NCBI RefSeq assembly: GCF_016820245.1
Contig: NZ_JAFCAR010000001.1
Coordinates: 558,001 to 622,000 of the forward strand
Length of the DNA: 64,000 nt
Origin: Jannaschia sp. Os4
Lineage (GTDB): Bacteria; Pseudomonadota; Alphaproteobacteria; Rhodobacterales; Rhodobacteraceae
Reading direction: 5' to 3'
Shown here: in pieces, positions 42,587 through 50,155 of the stretch
Position numbering within the stretch: position 1 is the stretch's first letter
Layout: each line of letters begins with the position of its first letter
Notes under the pieces: model-generated
Database searches by the model: none
What the model saw: the letters and a program-made list of their open reading frames with translations, nothing else
Told to the model about the DNA's origin: nothing
Translations under genes and position numbers: made by a program

Positions 42587-44085
42587 GGTCCTTCGGTTGC
42601 CACGACCTCCGCCTCCGCGTCCACCGCCCGCCCGAACCGCATGGCTTGGGTCACGTCCCCCCAGCGCATCAGGCGCAGGTCCAAGAGGTAGTTCTGCACC
42701 AGGCGCCACGGGGCGCGGTCGGACTGCTTGGGCATCCGGTCGCGGGCGCGCTCGAGGTAGCCGGCCGACAACTCGAAGACGGGCCGCGCCTCGGCCCCCT
42801 CGGGCGGGCGTTCGGGCATGGCCCAGTCGTGGCCCGCGCGGTCCATGTGGCGCATCAGGCGGACGGCGTAGCGGGCGATCAGCTCGCATTTCAGCGTCCA
42901 CGACGCGTTCGTGTAGCCCAGCATCATGGCGAGGTTCGGCAGGCCGGTGAACATCGCGCCGCGATAGGCGAAGGCGCCCGAGATGTCGTAGGGCGCGCCG
43001 TCGACCGTGAGCCGCATGCCCCCGGCGATCTTGATCCGCAGCCCCGTCGCCGTGACCACCACGTCCGGCGTCAGCTTGGCCCCGTCCTCCAGCACGACGC
43101 CGTCCGCCTCGAACCGGTCGATGCGGCCCGTGACGATCTCGGCGTCCCCGCGCGACAGCGCTTCGAAGAGGTCGCCGTCGGGGATCAGGCAGAGGCGCTG
43201 GTCCCACGGCTTGTAGGGCGCCGTCAGGTGGGTCTCGACGTCGAACCCTTCGGGCAGCGCGCGGCGCGCGCCCGCGTTGAGCAGGCGCCCGGTGAGGCCC
43301 GGCGCCCGCTGGCCCATCTGGAAGAAGCCCATCCCGATCAGCACGTTCTTCCAGCGTGCGAAGCCGTGGCCGACCCGCTCGCCCAAGGTCCGGCGCATCC
43401 AGTTCGACAGGCCGTCCTCGGCGGGCATGGCGACGATCCACGTCGGCGTGCGCTGGAGCATCGTCACCCTGGCGCCCCGCCGCGCCAGTTCCGGCACCAA
43501 GGTCACGGCGGTCGCACCGGAGCCGATGACGCAGACGGCCTTGCCCGCGACGTCGAGATCCTCGGGCCAATGCTGCGGGTGCACGGTCTCGCCCGCGAAG
43601 GCGTCGAACCCCGGCCAGTCGGGGCGGTGGCCCGCGTCGTAGTCGTAGTAGCCGGTGCAGCCGATCACGAAGCTCGCGGTGATCGCCTTGGTCCCCTCCG
43701 CCGTCTCGACGGTCAGGGTCCAGCGGGCCGAAGGCGTGTCCCACGCCGCCGCGACGACCTTGTGGCCGGTGCGGACGTGCCGGTCGATCCCGGCCTCGGA
43801 CGCGGTGTCCCGGATGTAGGCGAGGATGTCGGACGCGTCGGCGATGGCCTTGTCCGAGGTCCACGGGCGGAAGGCGTAGCCCAAGGTGGGCATGTCGCTG
43901 TCGGACCGCACGCCGGGATAGCGGAACAGGTCCCACGTGCCGCCCGTCGCCTCGCGCATCTCCAGCAGCGCGTAGGAGCGGTCGGGGAGGCCGTTCTGGA
44001 CGTGCCACGCGGCGCAGATGCCGGAGAGGCCCGCGCCGATGATGGCGACGTCGAGGTGCTCGGTGGGGTGGGGCGATCCGTCCAT
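42583..44085 (-). CDS. Flavin-containing monooxygenase, Baeyer-Villiger type
   Basis: 500 residues. First Rossmann motif VAIIGAGLSGICAAWHV (FAD), GGTWDLFRYPGVRSDSDM typical of the class, the fingerprint FAGETVHPQHWPED (F-x-G-x3-H-x3-W-P) of Baeyer-Villiger enzymes, second Rossmann AVCVIGSGATAVTLVPEL (NADPH) and VVTATGLRI. It likely inserts oxygen next to a carbonyl or oxidises a heteroatom; substrate not known. Translationally coupled to the FAH gene, hinting at oxidation then cleavage of a product. Confidence 0.87.
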   Translation of the reverse strand: MDGSPHPTEHLDVAIIGAGLSGICAAWHVQNGLPDRSYALLEMREATGGTWDLFRYPGVRSDSDMPTLGYAFRPWTSDKAIADASDILAYIRDTASEAGIDRHVRTGHKVVAAAWDTPSARWTLTVETAEGTKAITASFVIGCTGYYDYDAGHRPDWPGFDAFAGETVHPQHWPEDLDVAGKAVCVIGSGATAVTLVPELARRGARVTMLQRTPTWIVAMPAEDGLSNWMRRTLGERVGHGFARWKNVLIGMGFFQMGQRAPGLTGRLLNAGARRALPEGFDVETHLTAPYKPWDQRLCLIPDGDLFEALSRGDAEIVTGRIDRFEADGVVLEDGAKLTPDVVVTATGLRIKIAGGMRLTVDGAPYDISGAFAYRGAMFTGLPNLAMMLGYTNASWTLKCELIARYAVRLMRHMDRAGHDWAMPERPPEGAEARPVFELSAGYLERARDRMPKQSDRAPWRLVQNYLLDLRLMRWGDVTQAMRFGRAVDAEAEVVATEGP

Positions 44086-44135
44086 CCCCCCATCCTGCCA
44101 GACGGGGGGCCGGGGGAAAGGGGAACGCTGCGGCG

Positions 44136-44828
44136 TCAGCGGTCGAGCGCCTCCGCCACGGGCGTCTCGGGGAGGGGGCGGAGGAGCCAGCGGAACGCGG
44201 CGACGGCACCGAGGGCGGCGAGGCACTGCACGATCACGAAGGGGGCCACGTCGACGGGCCGGATGCCGCTGAACGTGTCGGTGAGGGCGCGGGCCACCGC
44301 GACCGCCGGGTTGGCGAAGGAGGTGGACGCGGTGAACCAGTAGGCCGCCGTGATGTAGAGCCCGACGAGCCACGGGATCGCCGCCTCGCGGAAGCGCAGG
44401 CCGCCGAGGATCGCCATCAGCAGGCCGAAGGTGGCGACCGCCTCGGCCAGCCATTGCGCGGGTCCGGTGCGGGCCTTGGTGGAGGCTTGCAGCAGGTCGA
44501 GGTCGAACATCGCGTGGGCGAGCAGCGTGCCGAGGATCCCGCCCGCGACCTGGGCGGCGACGTAGGGCGCCAACTCGCGCCACGTCAGCGCGCGGCGCGC
44601 GGCCATCGCGAGCGAGACGGCGGGGTTGAAGTGGGCGCCGGACACCGGGCCGAGGACGGTGATGAGCACGACGAGGATCGCGCCCGTCGGGATCGTGTTG
44701 CCAAGGAGCGCGAGGGCGACGTCCTCGGTCAGCGTCTCCGCCATGATGCCGGAGCCCACGACCGTGCAGACGAGGAGGAGCGTGCCGAGCGCCTCGGCGG
44801 CGAGGCGGCGGGGCAGGTCGAAGGTCAT
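44136..44828 (-). CDS. aqpS: Aquaporin/aquaglyceroporin of an arsenic operon (AqpS-like)
   Basis: 230 residues, six membrane helices and two half-helices. The NPA boxes are SGAHFNPAVSLAMA (first) and TSFANPAVAVARA (second). Its position directly after arsC, overlapping by ATGA, is like the channel AqpS of Sinorhizobium meliloti, which lets arsenite leave by facilitated diffusion after arsenate reduction. No ArsB or Acr3 pump is in the window. Symbol given by analogy of context. Confidence 0.82.
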   Translation of the reverse strand: MTFDLPRRLAAEALGTLLLVCTVVGSGIMAETLTEDVALALLGNTIPTGAILVVLITVLGPVSGAHFNPAVSLAMAARRALTWRELAPYVAAQVAGGILGTLLAHAMFDLDLLQASTKARTGPAQWLAEAVATFGLLMAILGGLRFREAAIPWLVGLYITAAYWFTASTSFANPAVAVARALTDTFSGIRPVDVAPFVIVQCLAALGAVAAFRWLLRPLPETPVAEALDR

Positions 44829-45328
44829 CGCGCGCCCTCGGAGGCCCCGTTCATCGCGCCGATGCGGCGGAGCTCCGCGGCGAGGGCGTCGGCGTCGAGA
44901 TCGTCGGGCAGGGCGGCGAAAGCGTCGATCCGGGCGCGGAGCAGGCCGTAGGCCCGCTCGAACGCCGCGCGCTCCTCCTCGGGCGTGTCGCCCGCGCCCG
45001 CCGGGTCGGGGATGCCCCAATGTGCGCGCATTGCGGGACCGGGGAAGAAGGGGCACGTCTCGCCCGCCGCCGAGTCGCAGACCGTGATGACGAGGTCGAG
45101 CGGGAGGGCGTCCGGCCCGGCGAAGGCGTCCCACGACTGGGAGGCGTAGCCCGTCGCGGGCAGGCCGTGGGCGGCCAGCACCTCCAGCGCCATCGGGTTC
45201 ACGCGGCCGGTGGGGTTCGACCCCGCCGAGTGTGCCTTGAACCGGTCGCCGTGGGCGCCGTTGAGGATGCCCTCGGCGAGGACGGAGCGGGCGGAGTTGC
45301 CGGTGCAGAGCACGAGGATGCGTTTCAT
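44825..45328 (-). CDS. arsC: Arsenate reductase, low-molecular-weight phosphatase type
   Basis: 167 residues. N-terminal P-loop VLCTGNSARSVLAE (C-x5-R, Cys near residue 8) and VITVCDSAAGETCPFFPG with paired Cys, then HWGIPDPAGAG. This is the thioredoxin-linked/LMW-PTPase class. Reduces As(V) to As(III). ATG overlaps the arsR stop (ATGA), and its end overlaps the aquaporin start. The C-terminal ~25 residues (DDLDADALAAELRRIGAM) are a helical tail. Confidence 0.92.
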   Translation of the reverse strand: MKRILVLCTGNSARSVLAEGILNGAHGDRFKAHSAGSNPTGRVNPMALEVLAAHGLPATGYASQSWDAFAGPDALPLDLVITVCDSAAGETCPFFPGPAMRAHWGIPDPAGAGDTPEEERAAFERAYGLLRARIDAFAALPDDLDADALAAELRRIGAMNGASEGAR

Positions 45329-45636
45329 CGGGCGTCCTTGGGGAGGCAGAGGTCGGGGCGCCCGCCGCAGCAATCCTCGGCGAGGAAGGCCATCAGCGCG
45401 CGCATGGCGGCGGGGACGACGGCGTAGCGCACCTCCCGCCCGTGGCGCGCGGCCGAGAGCAGGCCGGCGCGCTCCAGCGTGGTCAGGTGGAACGACGCGC
45501 GGGTCGGCGGCATGTCGAGCCGCTCCGCCACACGCCCCGAGGGCAGCGGGTCGCCCGCCGCGATCAGGCGGAACGCCCTCAGGCGGTCCGGGTGGGCGAG
45601 GGCCGAGAGGGCGGCGGTGGCGGCGGGCAGGTCCAT
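45325..45636 (-). CDS. arsR: ArsR-family arsenic-responsive repressor
   Basis: 103 residues, winged helix: LSALAHPDRLRAFRLIAAGDPLPSGRVAERLDMPPTRASFHLTTLERAGLLSAARHGREVRYAV. The C-terminal CCGGRPDLC (near residues 90-98) supplies three cysteines for As(III), a placement seen in alphaproteobacterial ArsR rather than the helix-3 site of E. coli ArsR. ATG 45636 was preferred over ATG 45654 because the latter lies in the operator palindrome. First gene of arsR-arsC-aqpS; divergent from the MFS gene. Confidence 0.88.
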   Translation of the reverse strand: MDLPAATAALSALAHPDRLRAFRLIAAGDPLPSGRVAERLDMPPTRASFHLTTLERAGLLSAARHGREVRYAVVPAAMRALMAFLAEDCCGGRPDLCLPKDAR

Positions 45637-45640
45637 CGCG

Positions 45641-45666
45641 GACCCTGCAATCATCTTCGCAGGGTC
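45641..45666. promoter_or_regulatory. Inverted repeat, likely ArsR operator
   Basis: GACCCTGC (45641-45648) and GCAGGGTC (45659-45666), perfect inverted 8-mers across 10 bases, immediately upstream of arsR and within the 84-base gap to the divergent MFS gene. Size and position suit an ArsR dimer site repressing the arsenic operon and possibly the transporter. Confidence 0.65.
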
Positions 45667-45720
45667 GGAGCAAGTGAAGGTTCGGTGACGGCGGGCGCCG
45701 CGCCCGCTAGGGCTCTCCCC

Positions 45721-46914
45721 ATGCCCACGCCCGCCGCCCGCACCGTCGCGCGCCTGCCGACCTTCAAGCTGCTCTCCTCGCTGCTCTTCGCGCAGGCGAC
45801 GTGGTTCCTCTACTTCCAGGACGTGCTCTCGGCGGCGGAGGCGGTGCTCCTCTACGTCGTGGCCGACCTCGCCACGACGATCCTCGAGGTGCCCTCGGGT
45901 TGGATGTCCGACCGGCTGGGCCGCCGCCCCACGCTGCTCGCGGCCGCGGCCACCGGCGCGGCGGGGTCGCTGGTGATCGTGCTGGCCGACGCCTTCCCCC
46001 TCTTCGCCCTCGGGCAGATCCTGCTCGGGGCCAGCGGCGCGCTGGTCTCCGGCACGGACAGCAGCGCGCTCTACGAGGCGCTCGCCGCCGAGGGCCGCGA
46101 GGAGGAGGTCGAGCGCCACGAGCTGCGGATGTGGCGGGCGGGGTTCACGGGCTACGCCCTCTCCGCGGTGACGGGCGGGGCGATGGCGCTGGCGGACGGG
46201 CGGCTGCCCTTCCTCGCGGGGTCGCTCGCGATGCTGGCCGCGCTGGTCGTGGCGCTCGGCTTCCACGACGCGCCCGCCCGGCAGGTCTCGGAGAAGGCCC
46301 GCCTGCGCGAGATCGGGACGGCCCTGAACCACCCCGTCCTGCGCTGGACCTTCGCGCTCGCGCTGCTGATGTACGCCTTCAGCCACGTCCCCTTCGTATT
46401 CGGCCAGCCCTTCGTCCTCGCCTCGCTGGAGGGCACCGGCTGGGGGTCCGAGGCGCCCTTGGTATCGGGCGCGGTCACGACCGCGATGATGCTGACCTCC
46501 GTGGCCGCCTCGTGGATCGCCCAGCCCCTCCGCGACCGGATCGGCCTCGCGCCAACGCTTCTCCTGGGCTTCGGCATCCAAGTCGCGCTGGCGGCGGCGA
46601 TGGCATGGACGATCGGCCCGTGGGCCATCCCGCTCCTGCTGCTGCGCATGGTGCCCGACGCCTTCTCCCGCCCGTTCCTCCTCGCCCGGATCCAGCCGCT
46701 GCTCGGCCCGTCGAGCCGGGCCACCTACCTCTCGATCCAGTCCCTCGCGGGCCGCGTCCTTCTCGCCGGAACCCTGCTCGTCGCGGCGGGCAGCACGACC
46801 GGCGCGGCGGACCTGCCGGTGGACGACCTGCGCGCGATCCTCCTCGCCTATGCCACCCTCGGCACCGCGCTGTGGCTTGGCCTCGCCCTCTGGGCCGCCC
46901 GCGTCCGCCCCTGA
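45721..46914 (+). CDS. MFS transporter
   Basis: 397 residues, twelve hydrophobic segments. The conserved loop 2-3 motif is SGWMSDRLGRRPTLL (D-R-x-G-R-R). Helix 1 (LLSSLLFAQATWFLYFQDVL) and the acidic loop AAEGREEEVERHELRMWRAGF are like the TetA-unrelated MFS group of drug or metabolite exporters. Shares its promoter region with arsR, so arsenic control is possible but not shown. Substrate unknown. Followed by xth, 37 bases away. Confidence 0.83.
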   Translation: MPTPAARTVARLPTFKLLSSLLFAQATWFLYFQDVLSAAEAVLLYVVADLATTILEVPSGWMSDRLGRRPTLLAAAATGAAGSLVIVLADAFPLFALGQILLGASGALVSGTDSSALYEALAAEGREEEVERHELRMWRAGFTGYALSAVTGGAMALADGRLPFLAGSLAMLAALVVALGFHDAPARQVSEKARLREIGTALNHPVLRWTFALALLMYAFSHVPFVFGQPFVLASLEGTGWGSEAPLVSGAVTTAMMLTSVAASWIAQPLRDRIGLAPTLLLGFGIQVALAAAMAWTIGPWAIPLLLLRMVPDAFSRPFLLARIQPLLGPSSRATYLSIQSLAGRVLLAGTLLVAAGSTTGAADLPVDDLRAILLAYATLGTALWLGLALWAARVRP

Positions 46915-46951
46915 CCTTGCGACTCGGCGGGCCACCGGCCACACCCGTCCC

Positions 46952-47746
46952 ATGCCGTTCACCCTCGCCACGTGGAACATCAACTCCGTCCGCCTGCGGG
47001 AAGGGCTCGTGGAGCGCCTGCTGCGGGAGGAGGCGCCCGACGTGCTGTGCCTGCAGGAGTGCAAGTCGCCCGTCGAGCTGATGCCGACCGCGGCCTTCGA
47101 GGCGCTCGGCTACGGGCACCGGGTCGCGCGGGGGCAGAAGGGCTACAACGGCGTGGCCATCCTGTCGAAGCACCCGCTGGAGGAGGTCTCGGCCCACGAC
47201 CACGCCGACCTCGGCCACGCCCGCCACGTCGCGGCGCGCCTGCCGGGGGGCGTGACGGTCCACAACTACTACGTGCCCGCCGGCGGCGACGTGCCCGACC
47301 GCGAGGTCAACGAGAAGTTCGGCCAGAAGCTCGACTACCTCGCGGCCATGCGCGACGCCTTCCGCGCGGACCGGCCGGAACGCGCGATCCTCGTGGGCGA
47401 CCTCAACATCGCGCCGCGCGAGGACGACGTGTGGAGCCACAAGCAGCTGCTCAAGGTCGTCTCGCACACGCCGGTCGAGGTCGCCGCCTTGGGCGAGACG
47501 CAGGAGGCCGGCGGCTGGGCCGACGTCACGCGCGCCGACATCCCGGACGGGCAGCTCTACTCGTGGTGGTCCTACCGCGCGAAGGACTGGGACGCCGCCG
47601 ACAAGGGACGGCGGCTGGACCACGTCTGGGCCAGCGGCGACATCGCGGGCGCGGCGCATTCGTCCCGCGTGCTGCGCGCCGCGCGGGGCTGGGACAAGCC
47701 GTCCGACCACGCGCCGGTCTTCGCGACCTTCGACCTCGACCCCTGA
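46952..47746 (+). CDS. xthA: Exodeoxyribonuclease III (AP endonuclease)
   Basis: 264 residues of the exonuclease III/APE1 family, base-excision repair. FTLATWNINSVRLRE at the N-terminus (metal Asn), CLQECKSP (catalytic-site Glu), NYYVPAGGD (Tyr), LVGDLNIAPREDDVW (Asp-Asn), WADVTR, LYSWWSYR, RLDHVWAS and the final SDHAPVFATF (Asp-His). All expected catalytic residues are present. ATG 46952 gives the family-typical start. Confidence 0.94.
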   Translation: MPFTLATWNINSVRLREGLVERLLREEAPDVLCLQECKSPVELMPTAAFEALGYGHRVARGQKGYNGVAILSKHPLEEVSAHDHADLGHARHVAARLPGGVTVHNYYVPAGGDVPDREVNEKFGQKLDYLAAMRDAFRADRPERAILVGDLNIAPREDDVWSHKQLLKVVSHTPVEVAALGETQEAGGWADVTRADIPDGQLYSWWSYRAKDWDAADKGRRLDHVWASGDIAGAAHSSRVLRAARGWDKPSDHAPVFATFDLDP

Positions 47747-47809
47747 CGCGCTTGCCGGGGGGCGCGGCCCTGCCTACATCCCCGCCCGACCCCACGGAAG
47801 GACGCCCCC

Positions 47810-48733
47810 ATGCTCGGTTTCGGTGACAGCCCGACCCCCGCCCCCGCCGACGACCTGATCAAGGACGTGGGCGAGGCCGACTTCATGGCCGAGGTCGTCG
47901 AGGCCTCGATGACCCAGCCCGTCATCGTCGACTTCTGGGCGGAGTGGTGCGGCCCATGCAAGACGCTGGGGCCGATGCTGGAGGACGCGGTCCGCAAGCA
48001 GGGCGGCAAGGTGAGGATGGCCAAGGTCGACGTCGACCGGAACCAGCGCCTCGTCCAGATGCTCGCGCAGCAGGGCCTGCCGATGCAGTCGATCCCGACC
48101 GTGGTGGGCTTCGTGCAGGGCCAGATCGCGGACATGTTCCAAGGCGCCTTGCCTCAGAGCCAGATCGAGGAGTTCGTGTCGAAGCTCGTGTCCGCCGGGT
48201 CCGCCGACGGGCTGGCCGAGGCGGTCGCCGCCGCCGAGGAGATGCTGGAGGCGGGCGCCGTGGCCGACGCCGCCCAGACCTTCGCCGCCGTGCTGGGCGA
48301 GGAGCCGGAGAACGCGGCCGCCTACGGGGGCCTCGTGCGGGCGCACCTTGCGCTGGAGGAGCACGACCGCGCCGAGGAGCTGCTGGACGCCGCCCCCGAG
48401 GCCATCGCCGCCTCCGCGGAGGTGGAGGCCGCGCGCGCGCAACTGGCACTCGCCCGTCAGGCCCAGTCGGCCGGCCCCGTGGCGGATCTCCGCGCGGCCG
48501 TGGAGGCGAACGCGGACGACCACCAAGCGCGCCTCGACCTCGCGCAGGCGCTGCAGGCGTCGGGCGACACCGAGGGCGCGGTGGACGAGCTGCTGGAGCT
48601 GTTCCGCCGCGACCGGGAATGGAACGACGACGCCGCGCGCAAGCAGTTGTTCACGATCTTCGACAGCCTCAAGCCGAACGATTCCGTGGTGCTGAAGGGC
48701 CGCCGCCGCCTCGGCTCGATGATCCTGAACTGA
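47810..48733 (+). CDS. cnoX: YbbN/CnoX-type thioredoxin-TPR protein
   Basis: 307 residues: an N-terminal thioredoxin domain with WAEWCGPCKTL (CGPC near residues 46-49) and C-terminal tetratricopeptide-like helices (AVAAAEEMLEAGAVADAAQTFAAVLGEEPENAAAYGGLVRAHLAL). This is the YbbN/CnoX family; E. coli CnoX lacks the redox pair and acts as a chlorine-activated holdase, while this one retains CGPC, so it could be a reductase as well. AAGGA precedes the ATG. Ends just before intergenic element copy C. Confidence 0.87.
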   Translation: MLGFGDSPTPAPADDLIKDVGEADFMAEVVEASMTQPVIVDFWAEWCGPCKTLGPMLEDAVRKQGGKVRMAKVDVDRNQRLVQMLAQQGLPMQSIPTVVGFVQGQIADMFQGALPQSQIEEFVSKLVSAGSADGLAEAVAAAEEMLEAGAVADAAQTFAAVLGEEPENAAAYGGLVRAHLALEEHDRAEELLDAAPEAIAASAEVEAARAQLALARQAQSAGPVADLRAAVEANADDHQARLDLAQALQASGDTEGAVDELLELFRRDREWNDDAARKQLFTIFDSLKPNDSVVLKGRRRLGSMILN

Positions 48734-48767
48734 ACGGGGCGCCCCTCGCGCGGCGCCCCCTCATCTT

Positions 48768-48824
48768 GCCGGAAATACCTCGGGGGTCCGCGCCCAGGTC
48801 CGCCCGGAGGGCGGACCTGGGCGC
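48768..48824 (-). repeat. Conserved intergenic element, copy C, with a perfect 15-base-pair hairpin
   Basis: Read on the minus strand: stem GCGCCCAGGTCCGCC / GGCGGACCTGGGCGC (48790-48804 and 48810-48824, loop 48805-48809), then CCCCCGAGGTATTTCCGGC followed by AAGATGAGGGG. Same tail as copies A, B and D, different hairpin. It lies between the convergent cnoX and rhodanese genes and ends two bases from the latter's stop codon, so it may also be a bidirectional terminator. Confidence 0.7.
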
Positions 48825-48826
48825 GC

Positions 48827-49201
48827 TCAGTCCTCGACCGGCCCGCCCTTCTCCTTCCAGTCGGGGAAGCCGCCCGCGTTGGCGAGCTTGGTGAACCCCA
48901 TGTCGTGCATCGTCTTGCCGGTCAGCGCCGCCTGCCCGCCCTTGCCGCAGATCAGCACGACGTCCGCGTCGTGGGTCAGGTCGGCGTCGTGGAACGGCGT
49001 GTTCGGGTCGGCCACGAACTCCATCATCCCCCGCGGGATGCGCTTGGCGCCCGCGATGGTGCCGGTCTTGGCGATGTCGCCCGAGTCGCGCACGTCGATG
49101 AAGATCGCATCGCCGGCCCGGTGCTTGGCCACGGCGTCGTCGAACTCGATCTTGGGCACCACGGCGTTCGCCTCGTTGAGATAGTCCTGTGCGGTCTTCA
49201 T
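48827..49201 (-). CDS. Rhodanese-like domain protein
   Basis: 124 residues, single rhodanese domain. IFIDVRDSGDIAKTGTIAGAKRIPRG is the CH2A-like motif and VLICGKGGQAALTGKTMHDMGF holds the active-site Cys with loop CGKGGQAA; AGGFPDWKEKGGPV closes the domain. It should accept or transfer sulfane sulfur. No signal peptide in the chosen start (ATG 49201), which begins the usual family N-terminus MKTAQDYLNEAN. Confidence 0.88.
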   Translation of the reverse strand: MKTAQDYLNEANAVVPKIEFDDAVAKHRAGDAIFIDVRDSGDIAKTGTIAGAKRIPRGMMEFVADPNTPFHDADLTHDADVVLICGKGGQAALTGKTMHDMGFTKLANAGGFPDWKEKGGPVED

Positions 49202-49287
49202 GGGGGTCTCCCTGCGGTTCCTCGTGGCGGCGCGCCATCGCGCCGCGCTCCATTGCAACGCCCGATCCCCCCGCTAGGTGCCACGTC

Positions 49288-49935
49288 ATGTTCAGCGCCG
49301 CGGACCTTCCGCCCACAATCCCCGTCTTCCCGCTGCCCGGCGCGCTGCTGCTGCCCCGGTCGCGCCTGCCGCTGCACATCTTCGAGCCGCGCTACCTGCA
49401 GATGGTCGAGGACACGCTCAAGACGCCGCACCGCCTGATCGGGATGGTCCAGCCGCGCGACAAGGCGTCCAAGACCGGCAAGACGCTGCAGGCGATCGGC
49501 TGCGCCGGCCGCCTGACCCAGTTCTCCGAGACGGAGGACGGGCGCTACATGATCACCCTCTCGGGCATCTCGCGCTACCGCATCCAGGAGGAGTTGCAGG
49601 GCTTCGCGCCCTACGTGAAGGCCGAGGTCTCGTGGGAGGGGTTCGGGCGCGACCTCGGGCGGGTCGAGACGGACGCCGCCTTCGACCGCGGCGCGTTCCT
49701 CGACCTGCTGGAGCGCTACTTCGAGGCGCAGGCCCTCTCGACCGACTGGGACAGCCTGAAGGAGGCGGAGGAGGAGATGCTGATCGACAGCCTGTCCATG
49801 CTCTGCCCCTTCGAGCCGGAGGAGAAGCAGGCGCTCTTGGAGGCGCCGGACCTGCGGACCCGGCGCGAGACGCTGCAGACGCTGATGGAGTTCGCCCTGC
49901 GCGGCGGCGGCGACGGCGAGGAGGTGGTGCAGTGA
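49288..49935 (+). CDS. LON substrate-binding-domain protein
   Basis: 215 residues homologous to the N-terminal domain of Lon protease, without ATPase or protease parts: [36 protein letters not shown], then [36 protein letters not shown]. Such stand-alone LonN proteins are common next to a thioredoxin/YbbN gene and a Trm112-like gene, exactly as here. Perhaps an adaptor for proteins destined for degradation, not proven. Overlaps the next gene by GTGA. Confidence 0.88.
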   Translation: MFSAADLPPTIPVFPLPGALLLPRSRLPLHIFEPRYLQMVEDTLKTPHRLIGMVQPRDKASKTGKTLQAIGCAGRLTQFSETEDGRYMITLSGISRYRIQEELQGFAPYVKAEVSWEGFGRDLGRVETDAAFDRGAFLDLLERYFEAQALSTDWDSLKEAEEEMLIDSLSMLCPFEPEEKQALLEAPDLRTRRETLQTLMEFALRGGGDGEEVVQ

Positions 49936-50150
49936 GCGACGGACCCGAGGCGACCGACGGCGCGGACGACGCCCCCGCCCACGGCCACGACCGCCGGATG
50001 CTGGAGGCGCTGGTCTGCCCCCAGACCCGCGCGCCGCTGACCTACGACGCGAAGCGCCACGAGCTGGTCAGCCGGGCCGCCCATCTGGCCTACCCGATCC
50101 GCGGCGGCATCCCGATCATGCTGGTGGACGAGGCGCGCAAGCTCGACTGA
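49932..50150 (+). CDS. Trm112/YcaR-family small protein
   Basis: 72 residues. GTG start coupled to the LON-domain gene. [49 protein letters not shown] matches the Trm112-like/UPF0434 family; only one Cys remains of the two pairs that bind zinc in some members. In eukaryotes and archaea Trm112 activates methyltransferases; the bacterial role is unclear. It conserves the neighbourhood YbbN - LonN - Trm112. Confidence 0.85.
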   Translation: MSDGPEATDGADDAPAHGHDRRMLEALVCPQTRAPLTYDAKRHELVSRAAHLAYPIRGGIPIMLVDEARKLD

Positions 50151-50155
50151 GGCGC

